Assembly (NCBI GenBank): GCA_032821775.1
Contig: JAVLRN010000003.1
Coordinates: 3,596,001 to 3,660,000, forward strand
DNA length: 64,000 bases
Origin: Sanguinoderma infundibulare
Lineage: Eukaryota > Basidiomycota > Agaricomycetes > Polyporales > Polyporaceae
Direction of reading: 5' to 3'
A model generated the notes under the pieces. It did not search any database, had not been told where the DNA came from, and saw nothing but the letters and a program-made list of their open reading frames with translations. The stretch's first letter is position 1, and every line of letters begins with the position of its first letter. Both the position numbers and the translations under genes were made by a program. Below, one piece after another: positions 11,276 through 21,729 of this stretch.

Positions 11276-14200
11276 TTACGCACAGAGTGTGGGACACCAA
11301 GCGGCTCCTCCGGAAACAGTTCCACCAGCAGGCTGGCCTCCCTGTCTCCGTCCTCGCTTTATACCCACTAAAACCCCATTATTGGCCGCCCACTCCAGCG
11401 GCAGATCTTCTTCGCAATCAACGATTGGGGACCAGATCCATCTAACCAAACTCAGACACAGATCTCGTTTCTCTTTCGTGAGGGCCGCCGTGCCTCTGTT
11501 CAGCTCCAATCTCCGGTCTAAACTCGCAAACCATCGGTTTTTGATCTGTCGTTCTGAGAAATCAGCACCATCATTTCATATAACTTGCTTACACCACAGT
11601 TTCCATACTAGGTGGACTGCTTCCATGCATAGTATTTCCCACAGGGCCTCCAATTCTGTTCTGCGGCAGCCATCATCTGTCTTGAAGATTGCACATCCGG
11701 CACCCAGCATTCCTCATCCCAGGTTGCACCACAGGAGGCTTGTATGCTCCCATAGTTGCTTGAACAGCATCCAGACTTGTTGCTGGCCTGGGGCGCTGCA
11801 CTGGAATAGTACGTGGTCCATTGATTCTGTCATCTGGCACTTCTGACAGATCACTCTCTGTTTCATCTTATCTGACATGTTGGGGCACAACCATTGATTT
11901 CCGATCATGTAGCCATCGTGGATCGCCATCCACAGAAAATATCTTGCCTCCCGGGATGTGTGTTGCAAGCGCACAGATTTCCATATCACCTGGGGGGGCA
12001 GCTCGACATCAAAGGCTAACTTGAGCTCATTCCGCACAGCTTCCAGATTGGTCTCAGTTCTTGGCCTGTTCTTGAGGCGTTTCTCACGTATTCTCCTAAT
12101 AGCACAGTATGCTAACTTCTGTGTTATACAGGACAATTTTGCACCCGAGAGAGATAACTTGGGGGGGATTGACACTGGTACTGCATCTGGCATCGGCTTC
12201 TTAACCACTTTGCCTGCTAGGTCATCAGCCGCTTCATTCAGTGGGTGGTCCCGGTGGCCTTTGACCCACTTGTGGGCAGTGTTGGCATTTCGGTTTCGTA
12301 GTGCAGCAACGATTGCTTTAGCGAGGTGAGGATTTTTCTGCATAATATATCCTTGGTCCTCTTGCCTTTGGCGCCATTTTGTGGTGCCATTCATAACAGT
12401 TCGGGAATCCGTAATTTCCAGTAGACAGGTATTCGGGTCTGCACTAGTCATCACCACAAGTGTGGCCACCATTTTACCTGTTTGGTTTGACTGGTCCATC
12501 TTGCTCGGTAAGTGTATGCACACATTCATTGGGTGTCCTTCTTCTACGAATATTCCAGCTCCCGCAATGGCGTTAAGCTGACCATTATTGATACAGGAGC
12601 CATCTGTGGCTACTGTCAGCAGCTGGCCGTCTTCCTCAAGGTGCATATCTAGACGCTCCGTGCACACCAGTGTTGGATCTGTAAAGATCCAGAAAGCACT
12701 TCCGAGGTGTCCTGTGGTAGTGACGTGGCGGTCAAACCATACTGCACCCTCTTCTGGTATGTCCCGTTCTCTGTCTTGGTTCTCGTAGTCTTCCAGGTGC
12801 CTCCCCCTTGGGTCCCATCGTGGGGGGAGCATTGCAAGCATTTGCAATGCTTTTAGCATACATGCTGTTGGGTTTTCACACCCTACTTGTCGTCGTAGTC
12901 TTTGGCAGGCTTCGCATCCGCAATTTCTAAGCTCTGGGTCATGGCCATCCCAATCTGCAAGCTCGACTAGGTCCATGAAATTGCCTACTGTCCTGAGACG
13001 ATGGTTGTCTCGAATGCATGCAGTTGCTTTCGATTTTGTGGCGTGGTGTCGGATGGCTGCTGTGTCGGCCATAGCGTGGTCCCACATTGGCATTCCGTGC
13101 ATAATTTCCCTGGAGAAGGCAAGCCCTTCCAGTCTAAGCCCATACTTTCCGGCTACACTGATCATTGCTTTCAGCTCTTCAGGCAGGCTGCTCTTTTTCG
13201 GAACCCATTTTTGGAGGAAGGGGTTTATTCACAGTTCTTTCTGTCTTGGGATACAATATTTGGGGGTGAGTGTCGTGTAGAGGTCATCTGCCACATACGC
13301 CCATAGTGGGCGGTTTGGGCTAAAGTCTAGGTACTCTTTCAACCACATGATAGTTATTGCGTTGTTCCTGGCTTCCAGGTCTAGAAGGCCGAGGCCGCCC
13401 TTTTCAAGTGGCCGGAATAGGTGCTCCATTGCGACTGGTGTGTTAAACTTATCATCCCACAGGAAGTTTCGGATTATTCTGGTAAGCTGTTTCATGATTT
13501 GTTCTGGCATCCGCTGAACATCTGTTAGGAACTGTGTCATGCCACCCACAAGCATCTGCACAACGTGCTTCCTGCCATCAAGTTTTGCATGGCTCATTTT
13601 CCACCGGTCTAGCATTTCAGAGATTTTTGCGAGTCGGAGGGTCCAGACTGACATTTGGTCAGCTCCGTACCCGAAGAACGCACCAAGGATACGCACTGCA
13701 TCACCTTCCCCCACCACTCAGACATTTTGCAGGTAATTTCTCCATGTACCCATCTGACTGTACGTGGTGGCCATCTCTTCTCGGAAAGCCTGGGTTCCAA
13801 TAGGTATGATTTCCGTCTTTTGGATATTAAAGTGTGCCTTTGCAGCAGAGCACCATGTGTCAAGGATGCCCTGAAGAGTGGTGAAGTCATCATCTTCTGC
13901 AAGGTACACAGTTGTGTCATCCGCAAATAGCGTGGCCTTTAGGGCCTCCAGTTTTCCTGGTATGGCAAAACCTGTGAGCATTGACTTCCATATCATTGCT
14001 GACAGTGGTTCTATTGCTAGGTCGAAAAGTAGGCAGGACAGAGGGTCTCCCTGCCGCACGCCCCGGTATACCCGGTACGGCTCGCTTAGTACACCATTTA
14101 TCATTACTGACATTTCTGCATTTGCATAGAGGTTCCTTACTAACCCAGTGAATTGTTCTGGGATTCCGAACTTTTCGAGCACCCACCATAGGTAATCATG

Positions 14201-16867
14201 CGTGATTTTGTTGTAAGCTTTCTCCTGATCCAGCACGACAATTACTCCATTTGCTTCATTGGTTTCCGCCCAGGACATCATTATACGCACAAGCTGCATA
14301 TGGTCGTGTAGCTTCCTTCCCGGTACGAAACCCGCCTGGGATGGGTGGAATATGTCCGGTGCAACGCTCGCCAGGCGTATGGCCCAGATTTTTGTAAGGA
14401 GCTTGTAATCCGTGTTGAGCAGGGTTATCGGATGGTAACTGACGACTTTCGTTCGTTCCCCTTTTTCTTTATAGATAGGGGACATCCAACCATTGGCAAA
14501 ACCTGTCCACTCGCAAACACCATAGGTTTGCATGTCTTCGAAGGCGGCCTGGAGTAGTCGCAGGACGTTGAAGGACTCTCGGTTTTTGAATTGTGAGTCT
14601 TCAACATATCTCACATGTAGCATTTTCCAGACCTCATACTGAATCCCGTCTAGCCCCGGGGCAGTACCAGCTTTAGCAAAGTGCAGCGCAAGATCACAAT
14701 CCTGGTAGGTGATCATCCCTGCCATTGCCTGTGCTTGTTCCTCTGATACTTTCACGTCAATGCTATTTAGTGCTTCCATAATGTCCATCTCATGTTGCAG
14801 TGGGGGTTTCGCGCTCAGATTGTCTCGCTGGACTCTGAGGTGATGGCCTCTGGCTATGTCTGCCATTTTCACCGGGTCTGTCTCGTATACTTGATCTCCT
14901 TCAGGGGTTTGCTGACCTTCACGCTCGAACAAGGGGATCAGGTCGTGTGGCGCACACTTTTTGTTCAGTGCAGTCCAGTATTTTGTGGGCTGCTCCCCCT
15001 CTTTCTGGTAGCGTGCTCTGGATTTTTGCTGCATCTGGCATGTACACTTTCACTTTAGCTCACTTATTTGTTGTGTTAGGGCTGCCATCTCCACTGTCCT
15101 GACCTCCTCCAGAGCGTCGCTTGCTTTTGTCCAGCGGCTCAGCTCTTTTTTGTGAGCATTGATATCTGCTAGCAGCTTGGGTACTGTCTTTCACTCGTGT
15201 TCACGGTCCATACTGAAAATGTCTCTTTTCAGCTTCCACAAGATGGTTTGCGCATTGTGTTGGTCCGTTCGACCCTCGCCTGCCTCTAATGTCTCGAGGC
15301 TTCTAATAGCATTTATACCCCATTGCTTGATCGACTTTGTCAGCGTTTTGTCTTTCAGCAGACCTAGCAGGAAGACAGGTTGCCCAGGGCCTACCGCTGG
15401 GGCGTTCGGCATGGTGAGTTGGACAGACACCATCTTGTGGTCTGTATGTACTCTGGAATTGGCGATTTTCCACTCACGGGCATCTCTAACCATCTGACTT
15501 TTGATATAGATTTGGTTCAGGCATGAGAAAATGGCATACCCCTCTGATACATGGTAGAATGTGTATTCCCTCTCCATTGGGTACGTCACACGCCACCCGT
15601 CTATGAGCATCAGGCCTAGAGCTCGCTTTAGCTTGTCCAGAACTCCGACTGAGGAGTCCGGTGGTTTGCCTATAGGCAACCAGTCAATGGTGTCCTCAAC
15701 ATTATTAAAGTCCCTGGCCATAATATGCGGCTTGGAGATGGCGGGGTGAGATTCATAGTATTCTTGTACTTCTCGGAAGAAGTCCTTGCGGACTTCAACG
15801 CCTCCTGTCATCGGGGCATAAATGCATAGTATATTCATCCTGTCCCCCCCAAGGCATTGTAGCAAGAGCTGGAGAGCTCGTCCCCGAGCAACCTCGACGA
15901 CTGAGACATTTCTCGTTGATATGAGCCTTCTGTTTAGGACTATCACAACCTCTTCGCGCTGGGTCGGGCAGTCTGGGTGTTGCGAGTGGAAGATAGCTAA
16001 CTGCTTCTTGTAAAGGTTCTGTAGGTCCGACTTTCTGGATTCTGATAGATGAGTCTCCTGGAGGAGTACACTGATTCGATTTTCATTCATGACTCGTGCA
16101 ATGTTGCTCCATTTGTTAGTATTTTCGCCTGCTGCCTGGAAACTATTGATGTTTACTGACACAATTCTTACTGCTGTTTTCCGAGCTAGCTGCTCGGCCC
16201 TTCGCCGCGATTGGCAGTTTATGCCGCCCGAACTGGGGGGGATCTCTTGACCATTCTGGTCATCCATTGCCGTACTCTGTCTGAGTGCTCCATGTGGGGC
16301 ACTACTAGTGCCACGCGAGTGTTGGCTTTGCTCGCTTCTGGAGCATTGGCGGTTCCCCCTCTGAGGGGGTCCCACCGAGGGATCCCGTGGGGTCCTCTCA
16401 TCCTGCGCGGCATCTCCACAGGATAGGCCTTCCGTTTGACTGGAGGCTGGCGCGTTGTCCGCGCATAGGTTGCTTTCTGCTCCCCTCTGACCCCTTTCTA
16501 GGGCCGTTGCAGGCCGGCAGGCATACACGGAGCCATGAGTGTCTTGGCACGATGCTCCTGCAGCGCCGCCGCTGCTCCCGCTGTCCAATTCACTCCTTCC
16601 GTCATCGAGCTGGGTGGCCACAGATTCACCTCTCTGCTCTCGGGGTAGGAGTGGCATCGTGTGCCAATGACCGAAGTTTCCGCCATATTGCTGCTGTAGC
16701 TGCCCTGTGATATATGTTGTGTCTGTCATTTGAGTTAGTGTGGTTGAGTCCGAGTTAGTCCGAGTGCGCGATACCAAAACCGTTAGAATAGAATACTGGG
16801 GGGCCATTTGGAGGCTCCGCTCTCCATCTGGCTCTGCTCCTAGAATCAGTTGACCATGCCGAGGCAT
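11276..16867 (-). pseudogene. LINE ORF2: endonuclease, reverse transcriptase, RNase H
   Basis: One frame of 1,863 codons holds together over the whole span apart from six stops, all TGA, at 15193-15191, 15052-15050, 13720-13718, 13231-13229, 11716-11714 and 11578-11576. The N-terminal APE-type endonuclease shows RIVSVNINSF, LLQETHLSESR, FNNVEDTIDWLP and TDHKMVSV. The reverse transcriptase shows GTAPGLDGIQYE, VVLDQEKAYN, GVRQGDPLSCLLFDLAIEPL and FADDTTVYL. RNase H shows ATDGSC, TDSRTVMNG and GHRDHPLNEAADDLA; the usual catalytic glutamate appears replaced (QTGKMVAT). A CxxC...H...C finger and a GVLVGI-type C-terminus close it. Each stop would arise from CGA by one C-to-T change. Confidence 0.88.
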
Positions 16868-17453
16868 GGTGACTTAACTTGGGGCAGCCCTTGAAGCTTT
16901 CAGTCAGAAACACACCAGAGATGCGAGCGAAGTGGGTGGTATTAGGGGTGCAATACAGTGGTACAGTATGGGTGTAGTCTCGGATGGAGGTGGTTTGTAC
17001 AGATGGGCATGAGAGAGCATGTTAAATGATGAGCGAGCGAACAGCACCAGTCGGGTAAAGGAGTGTGGGGGTCTCGGGGGGGGGATGCCATCGCGTGGAG
17101 CAGACTCTGCCAGCACTGGCTAGAGCATCTGAAAAGGGGAGTGCGGAGCGGGTATGTGCGGCACAGGTAATAGGACGTTCATGACAGGCTCCTCCTGCTC
17201 ATTGCATGCTCTAGGAGGTCTTCGATGGGGTGAGTTTGAGATGAGATGGCCCAGGGGTGGAACAGCTCAGGTTGCAGGGGTACATGGAAGGGTGTCGGAT
17301 GGAGCAGAGATTAGACGGTTTCTCGGCTGTGTGGAGATGTGGTGTAGCATCATCAGCATGGCTCAGTCTGAGGCGGTTGAGGGGTTGGGATAGAGGTTGG
17401 TTGTATGCACATGCCAACAGAAACGCTGAGAGTGCAGCTTCCATAGACTATGC
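16868..17453 (-). other. LINE inter-ORF region
   Basis: About 590 bp between the ORF1 stop and the ORF2 start on the minus strand. No coding signal was recognised. Translation of ORF2 would need re-initiation or another start mechanism. Confidence 0.5.
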
Positions 17454-19531
17454 TCAGGCGCAACCTTTGCCCTTTGGGTTGCCTCGGCCCTGCCCCGCCC
17501 TGTTCCCTCCAGGTTTCATCTGCTGCTTCTGCTGCGGCTGTGGTTTCTTCTTCCTGCCTGCACCCGAGCTCGACGCTTTCGGGCTGCCCTTTATGGCTGC
17601 AAACACCTCATTCATGACCGCGTTCCTGTCCTCTTTCGAGGTGCCAGTGTTGAGGTCCTGTGCTGGGAGGTCCTCCTCCAGCCCGAGCGACACGAGCATG
17701 AGGCTGCACCATCCCCTGGACGCCGGGAGCGGGCAGTCCGCCGCCCTATGCATCTTGGATTTGCAGAACTTGCACTCGATGAGCCACACCGTCCCTTGCT
17801 TGGAGTCATCGACCACGTAGAGCTTGTGGGCATTGACATAGAAGTGGTCCCCGTTAGGACCGCATAGGGCATCTATGGCCATGGTCTTGAGGTCAGCGAG
17901 CTCGTCACGACCTTTCGCCATAGGGTGGGCGAGCAGGATAAAGGTGGAGCAGGGTCCTTCATGCATTTCCGCGGTGGCCAGCTCGAGGTGGTAGGTGTCT
18001 GTGACCGTTTTGAAGATCCAGTCGCGGGTGCCATTATGGCCTATGTTGTTCACAGCGAGCTTCGTGATGTGGTTGCAATAGCCCTGGTGGGTAGTGAGCT
18101 TCACCTTGATATGCTCTAGCATCGCTTTTCGGTGCATGAGGACCTGGTTGTGCATCAATCCAGGTGGGTTGATGTGGTCACCTAGGAGGACAAGTAGCTT
18201 CCAGGTCTCTGACACTTCCGGGTCCCTAAAGATGGGGAATACGGAGAAGGAAAGTGTGGGGTCGACTGCGAAGTGCTGTTGGTGGGCCAGGAACATGCGC
18301 ATGAGGCTGTTGTAGTTGTCAAGGAGTTCGACGTAGAAGGTCCATGGCTGCGCGAACTGGTTTTTGCTGTCCTTGGTACCTGCATTCCTCGGGTCTGGCA
18401 GGATGATGGAGATGGTCGGGTGGTCGTCTCCGTGGAACTCGAAAGTGAGGGAGCAGAGGTATTCCTCGTAGAATTTGGTGAGCTCCTTGCCTTTGAGGGA
18501 CATGGCCCTGCCGCCACCATGGGGGACCAGGCCTAGGAAGTACTCCCAGTCATTTTCCAGCATTTCACGCTGCTGGACCTTGATGTTGCCGAAGTGGCAG
18601 TAGTCAGGGATGTGGGTGTGGGGGAAGGGACCCAGGGAGAAAGGTTTGTGACCTTCGTAAGGCTGAACATAGGTCCAGGTTATGTCACAGGTAACCTAGA
18701 CCTGATCTGCAGAATTGCCTATAGGTTAATAACTTGTAGGTTCAGATACCTACATCATGAATCAGCTGCCAATCTGAATCAGTCATTTTACCAGAGATCA
18801 CAGATTAGATTTTAAATCACCTGTAAAATAACCTGTATGTCTGTTTATCTGTAAATATTTATTAGACTCTTAAACATCTTTTTTCACATTTCTAGTCTGG
18901 TTGTGAACTATTTAGTAAAATCAATAATATAACCTATGATTTATAGGTTTTTGATTTATAAGTTTAGGTCAAAAATTGATTTAATTTATACAGTTCTCAA
19001 TCAAAGTCTCAAAGGCTGAAAAACTCACAGGTTCAGATCTGAATCAACTATAGGTTAACCTATGTTCAGCCTTAGGCCTTCGCGCATCCCATGCTGCGTC
19101 CTCCAGAAGTGCGGGTTCCTTGTGCAGCCCGTCGGGACCTTTGCGTAGATCGCCTCATCATACTCCGGATTAAACGGGAGCTTGTCCGCATACTTCTGGA
19201 TCCACTCGGCATAGTTGCCCAGTGGCGTCAGGGGGGTTGTGGCAAGGGCCTCGCGGTCCCATTCTGACTGTGGTGGGAGCTTTCTAAGCGGGGAGCAGTC
19301 GCGCTGTGATGTTCCTGTCTTGCTTACTGTGTAAAGCTCTAGCGAGATCTTCTTCCTCTTCAGATGCAGCCCTTCCTCCTCGTCCTCACTGTCCGAGGTT
19401 CCAAAAATTGAGTGCATCTCCACATCTTGGTCCGGGCGCTCCTCTTCACTCAGGTTCAGTGCCTGCGGTCCTGGCCCCATCTGCTGTGGGGCATCTGGGG
19501 CAGGTATCGCGTTGGTTGCAGTGGGTGTCAT
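17454..19531 (-). pseudogene. LINE ORF1 (gag-like, CCHC knuckle), split by a MITE
   Basis: Starts at 19531 (MTPTATNAIPAP) with an acidic, proline-rich N-terminus. The second part, from about 18649 to 17454, contains CKFCKSKMHRAADC, a CX2CX4HX4C zinc knuckle, and ends in a basic Gln/Lys/Gly-rich tail (GRKKKPQPQQKQQMKPGG). The coding frame is broken between 19082 and 18650 by the inserted MITE. Counting out the 417 bp element plus one 8 bp target copy brings the two halves into one frame of 551 codons, so the interruption is secondary. The product would bind the element RNA in the ribonucleoprotein particle (family knowledge). Confidence 0.8.
18658..19074. mobile_element. 417 bp AT-rich MITE with 17 bp TIRs (hAT-like)
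   Basis: Perfect 17 bp terminal inverted repeats TAAGGCTGAACATAGGT begin at 18658 and end at 19074. The flanks are GACCTTCG (18650-18657) and GGCCTTCG (19075-19082), an 8 bp target duplication with one transition. The interior is far more AT-rich than the LINE and has no coding frame. An 8 bp duplication points to mobilisation by a hAT-type transposase. Removal of element plus one TSD copy restores the LINE ORF1 frame, which proves the borders. Confidence 0.88.
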
Positions 19532-20102
19532 AGCGTGTGCTAGGATGAGAGTGGCTCAGTCTATGAGTGCGAGTGAGGGTGAGGGTGGGACCTGTGGTTG
19601 TGCGGCGGGTCTAAAAGGGCCAGTGCCTGTTTACAATGCTTTTTCTGTGTGTTTCTAAGGACAAAGGCCCAAGGTTATTCTTTGTTGGGCATGTGCAGGC
19701 TTCAGTGGCTCATCGCCCATGTTCGAGGGGGAGGCAGGGGGGGGGGGGTCCTGCACCACGCACGACAGTTCCATGGTTGGAACATCGGCCCTCACATTCT
19801 CAGTATAGACTATACTGGGGCTAGTTCCATAGTATGTACTTCAGCATACTCTTCGCAGGCGCATCTCGCCACTGCTTGTAATGTGCAACTTCTATAGCCA
19901 CTACACTCCTCTCTCTGAGGTTCTGCAGACAGACAACTGCATCAGAACTGGTTTCTCCAGATTGTTTCCCCGAGCTGATGAGGCATTGGGGTTGACTTCT
20001 TACAGCTTTGTTGGAAGCTGCCCCTCGGACCCAGCAGTGCTGGGCGAGCCGCCGGACCCCACCAGTGGCTCATGGTGGTGGTCCGGGTCCAAGGTCCGCT
20101 CT
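19532..20102 (-). other. presumed LINE 5' UTR
   Basis: Between the ORF1 start and the flanking repeat at 20103. It holds a G-rich tract (about 19728-19748) and no convincing frame. Assignment to the LINE rests on the flanking repeat only. Confidence 0.35.
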
Positions 20103-20119
20103 GCAGAGGTCGTTTTCAT

Positions 20120-21297
20120 CTAGGCTTGATCCCAGCGCTTGGGATTCAAACTCCAGTCAAAATCTCCCTCGGTGCTTCCCAAGCGGCTGGTACAACTGGT
20201 CGGGGTCATGGCTGTACGTCCCAATATGGACCCCATGTGAAAATGTACTTCGTGAAATTGCACTTCCGTCCCGTAGAACAATTGATGATACAGACCAATT
20301 GCCTCTGCTCTCTCCTACCAAAACTCAAACAAACAATATATAATGCATATATAAATTACTGTGGGGTCAAAAATGGTGGATATATACAACCAGTGGCTCT
20401 AGGATCTGAGTTTTCCTCGTAAATTGGGCTCACATGTGCGCAAAACCTGTGATTATGGTCTAACAATGCCACAGCAAAATGTGAAACTTACAGAGCGGGC
20501 TATAGTCAACCTCAAGAGTCACATAAATGCCTCATTTTGATGCAAACTGTCTAACCAAGCTGAAATTTCAACTCTTATTTAGGTCAATCAGGCTATGGAC
20601 AAGCAATGCGTGGGCTAAAAAGGCTCATACACATGAGAATGGAATCAACCAGGGAAGAAACTGCATGTAGAAGTGTTTGAAATGTGTCAGCACATGGTTA
20701 TCTCAGTAAGAGTGCCGAGTCCAAGTCCTGACATCAACTTGGTTCTGCACATGCACCATTGGCCACATCATTATGCAAAATGCAGAGAGGGAAAGAGACC
20801 TCTCACAAATTAAAATATGCTCCTATAACATCTACAAGCATATAACAGGGGTAGAACTCCCAGGACCTGCGATCCGAGCGTAACATACATCGTCCATGCA
20901 AGCAGGTTCCAGGTGAGCACCTATCGGTATGCAGAAGCACTGGCGTCAACCAGGCATCTTTGGCTTCGGAGGGCGAGCACCCCTGAACAGCATGTATGGC
21001 TCATATTCAGACACACAGCTGCATATAAACAAGGCTAAGGGTCACAGGTATGTGATGAATGTCTAATGTGATAATTTTTAACAGGGATTTCCTCTGTGTT
21101 CGAGTACAGCTGAGGATTCTCTGGGGGGCCAACTCACGATTTTTCCAAGTACATTTTCACATGGAGTCCATATTGGGACGTACGGCCAAGGCCCCGACCA
21201 GTTTCACCAGTCATTTGGAAAGCCACCTGCCTTTCACACTCTGCTCCCCCCAGAAAGGCAGGTGCACACGCTTTCCGATCAACTGGTTCGAGTCTAG
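20120..21297. mobile_element. 1.18 kb non-autonomous element with long imperfect TIRs
   Basis: Left end CTAGGCTTGATCCCAG at 20120 and right end, on the minus strand, CTAGACTCGAACCAG from 21297 inward. The similarity extends inward with gaps and is strongest at 20180-20255 against 21137-21212 (shared core CGTACGTCCCAATATGGA and TGTGAAAATGTACTT). Flanks read TTTTCAT (20113-20119) and TTCTCAT (21298-21304), a probable 7 bp target duplication with one transition. The right arm has the uninterrupted site. The interior lacks any recognisable coding frame. Confidence 0.6.
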
Positions 21298-21404
21298 TTC
21301 TCATCGCACACCCATTAATATTGTGATGTCATTCATATTCAGGGGCAATGCAAGTCTCCAGGCCAGCTGCTGTGGGAGCCCCTTCGCACATGTAGGTGGC
21401 CCCA

Positions 21405-21602
21405 TCAACTACGCACGGCAAGGCTCCATGTCGCAGAGGATTGAAGCTTCCAGGACTGAGGTGTCGTTTGGAGGTGATGCTCCTGCAGTGTTCTGCGGTT
21501 TGCGCTGAGCAGCTGTCGTGGAACTGGATCCAATGTGGGACAGACCTCTGCAAATTCAGAGACCCCCGCCGAGTTCCAGAGATCAGCAAAGGCGCCAGAC
21601 AT
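21405..21602 (-). CDS. short conserved frame of unknown function, left copy
   Basis: A 65-codon frame beginning MSGAFADLWNSAGVS is also present in the other arm at 59953-60150, where the first 15 residues are identical and the rest differs at several positions. Both copies end without a recognised domain. The start looks like a real protein N-terminus, so this may be the first exon of a lost gene. Beyond the start the sequence degrades in both copies. Confidence 0.25.
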   Translation of the reverse strand: MSGAFADLWNSAGVSEFAEVCPTLDPVPRQLLSANRRTLQEHHLQTTPQSWKLQSSATWSLAVRS

Positions 21603-21729
21603 GGCTAGCTGCTAGCAACCTCTGTTGAATCGTCATCGTTAGATGTCATGGGTGATGAGCAAAGTTGGAAATGCCTCGGAGAGGAAGCTGAAGAACAGCA
21701 GGAATTGCTGGTGTCAGGGTCGTGGAGAG

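Larger units (their letters stand above)
11276..20102 (-). mobile_element. Tad-like non-LTR retrotransposon (LINE), degenerate
   Basis: Minus-strand LINE with two long frames: a gag-like ORF1 with a zinc knuckle (19531-17454) and ORF2 with endonuclease, reverse transcriptase, RNase H and a C-terminal zinc-finger region (16867-11276). The domain order EN-RT-RNH fits the fungal Tad group (family knowledge). The 5' end is inferred as 20102 from the flanking repeat; the 3' end is unclear because a gene-fragment segment follows. ORF2 has six in-frame TGA codons and ORF1 is split by a 417 bp MITE, so the copy is dead. Confidence 0.8.
6586..20118. mobile_element. 13.5 kb inserted block flanked by 16-17 bp repeats
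   Basis: The right arm reads continuously through GCAGAGGTCGTTCTCATCG near 60244-60262 (opposite strand). In the left arm this 16-mer appears twice, as GCAGAGGTCATTCTCA (6586-6601) and GCAGAGGTCGTTTTCA (20103-20118), with 13.5 kb between. The two mismatches are transitions from the right-arm sequence, and one more upstream base (C/T) extends the match to 17. This looks like a target-site duplication. The block contains a minus-strand LINE (ORFs 19531 to 11276) and, beyond the LINE 3' end, a segment with pieces of host genes. TSDs of this length fit target-primed insertion by a LINE. Whether the block moved as one unit is inference. Confidence 0.6.

Noticed and set aside
18658..18661. TA target duplication for the MITE (Tc1/mariner type)
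   Set aside because: With a TA duplication the LINE frame is not restored; with the 8 bp duplication it is.
20040..20165. tRNA-like boxes suggesting a SINE head (TGGCTCATGG, GATTCAAACTCC)
   Set aside because: The second box is part of the inverted-repeat element end, and no SINE body or poly(A) follows.
6596..21303. A single 14.7 kb insertion flanked by TTCTCA
   Set aside because: The 16-mer repeat at 20103-20118 shows two separate events: the 13.5 kb block and the 1.18 kb element.
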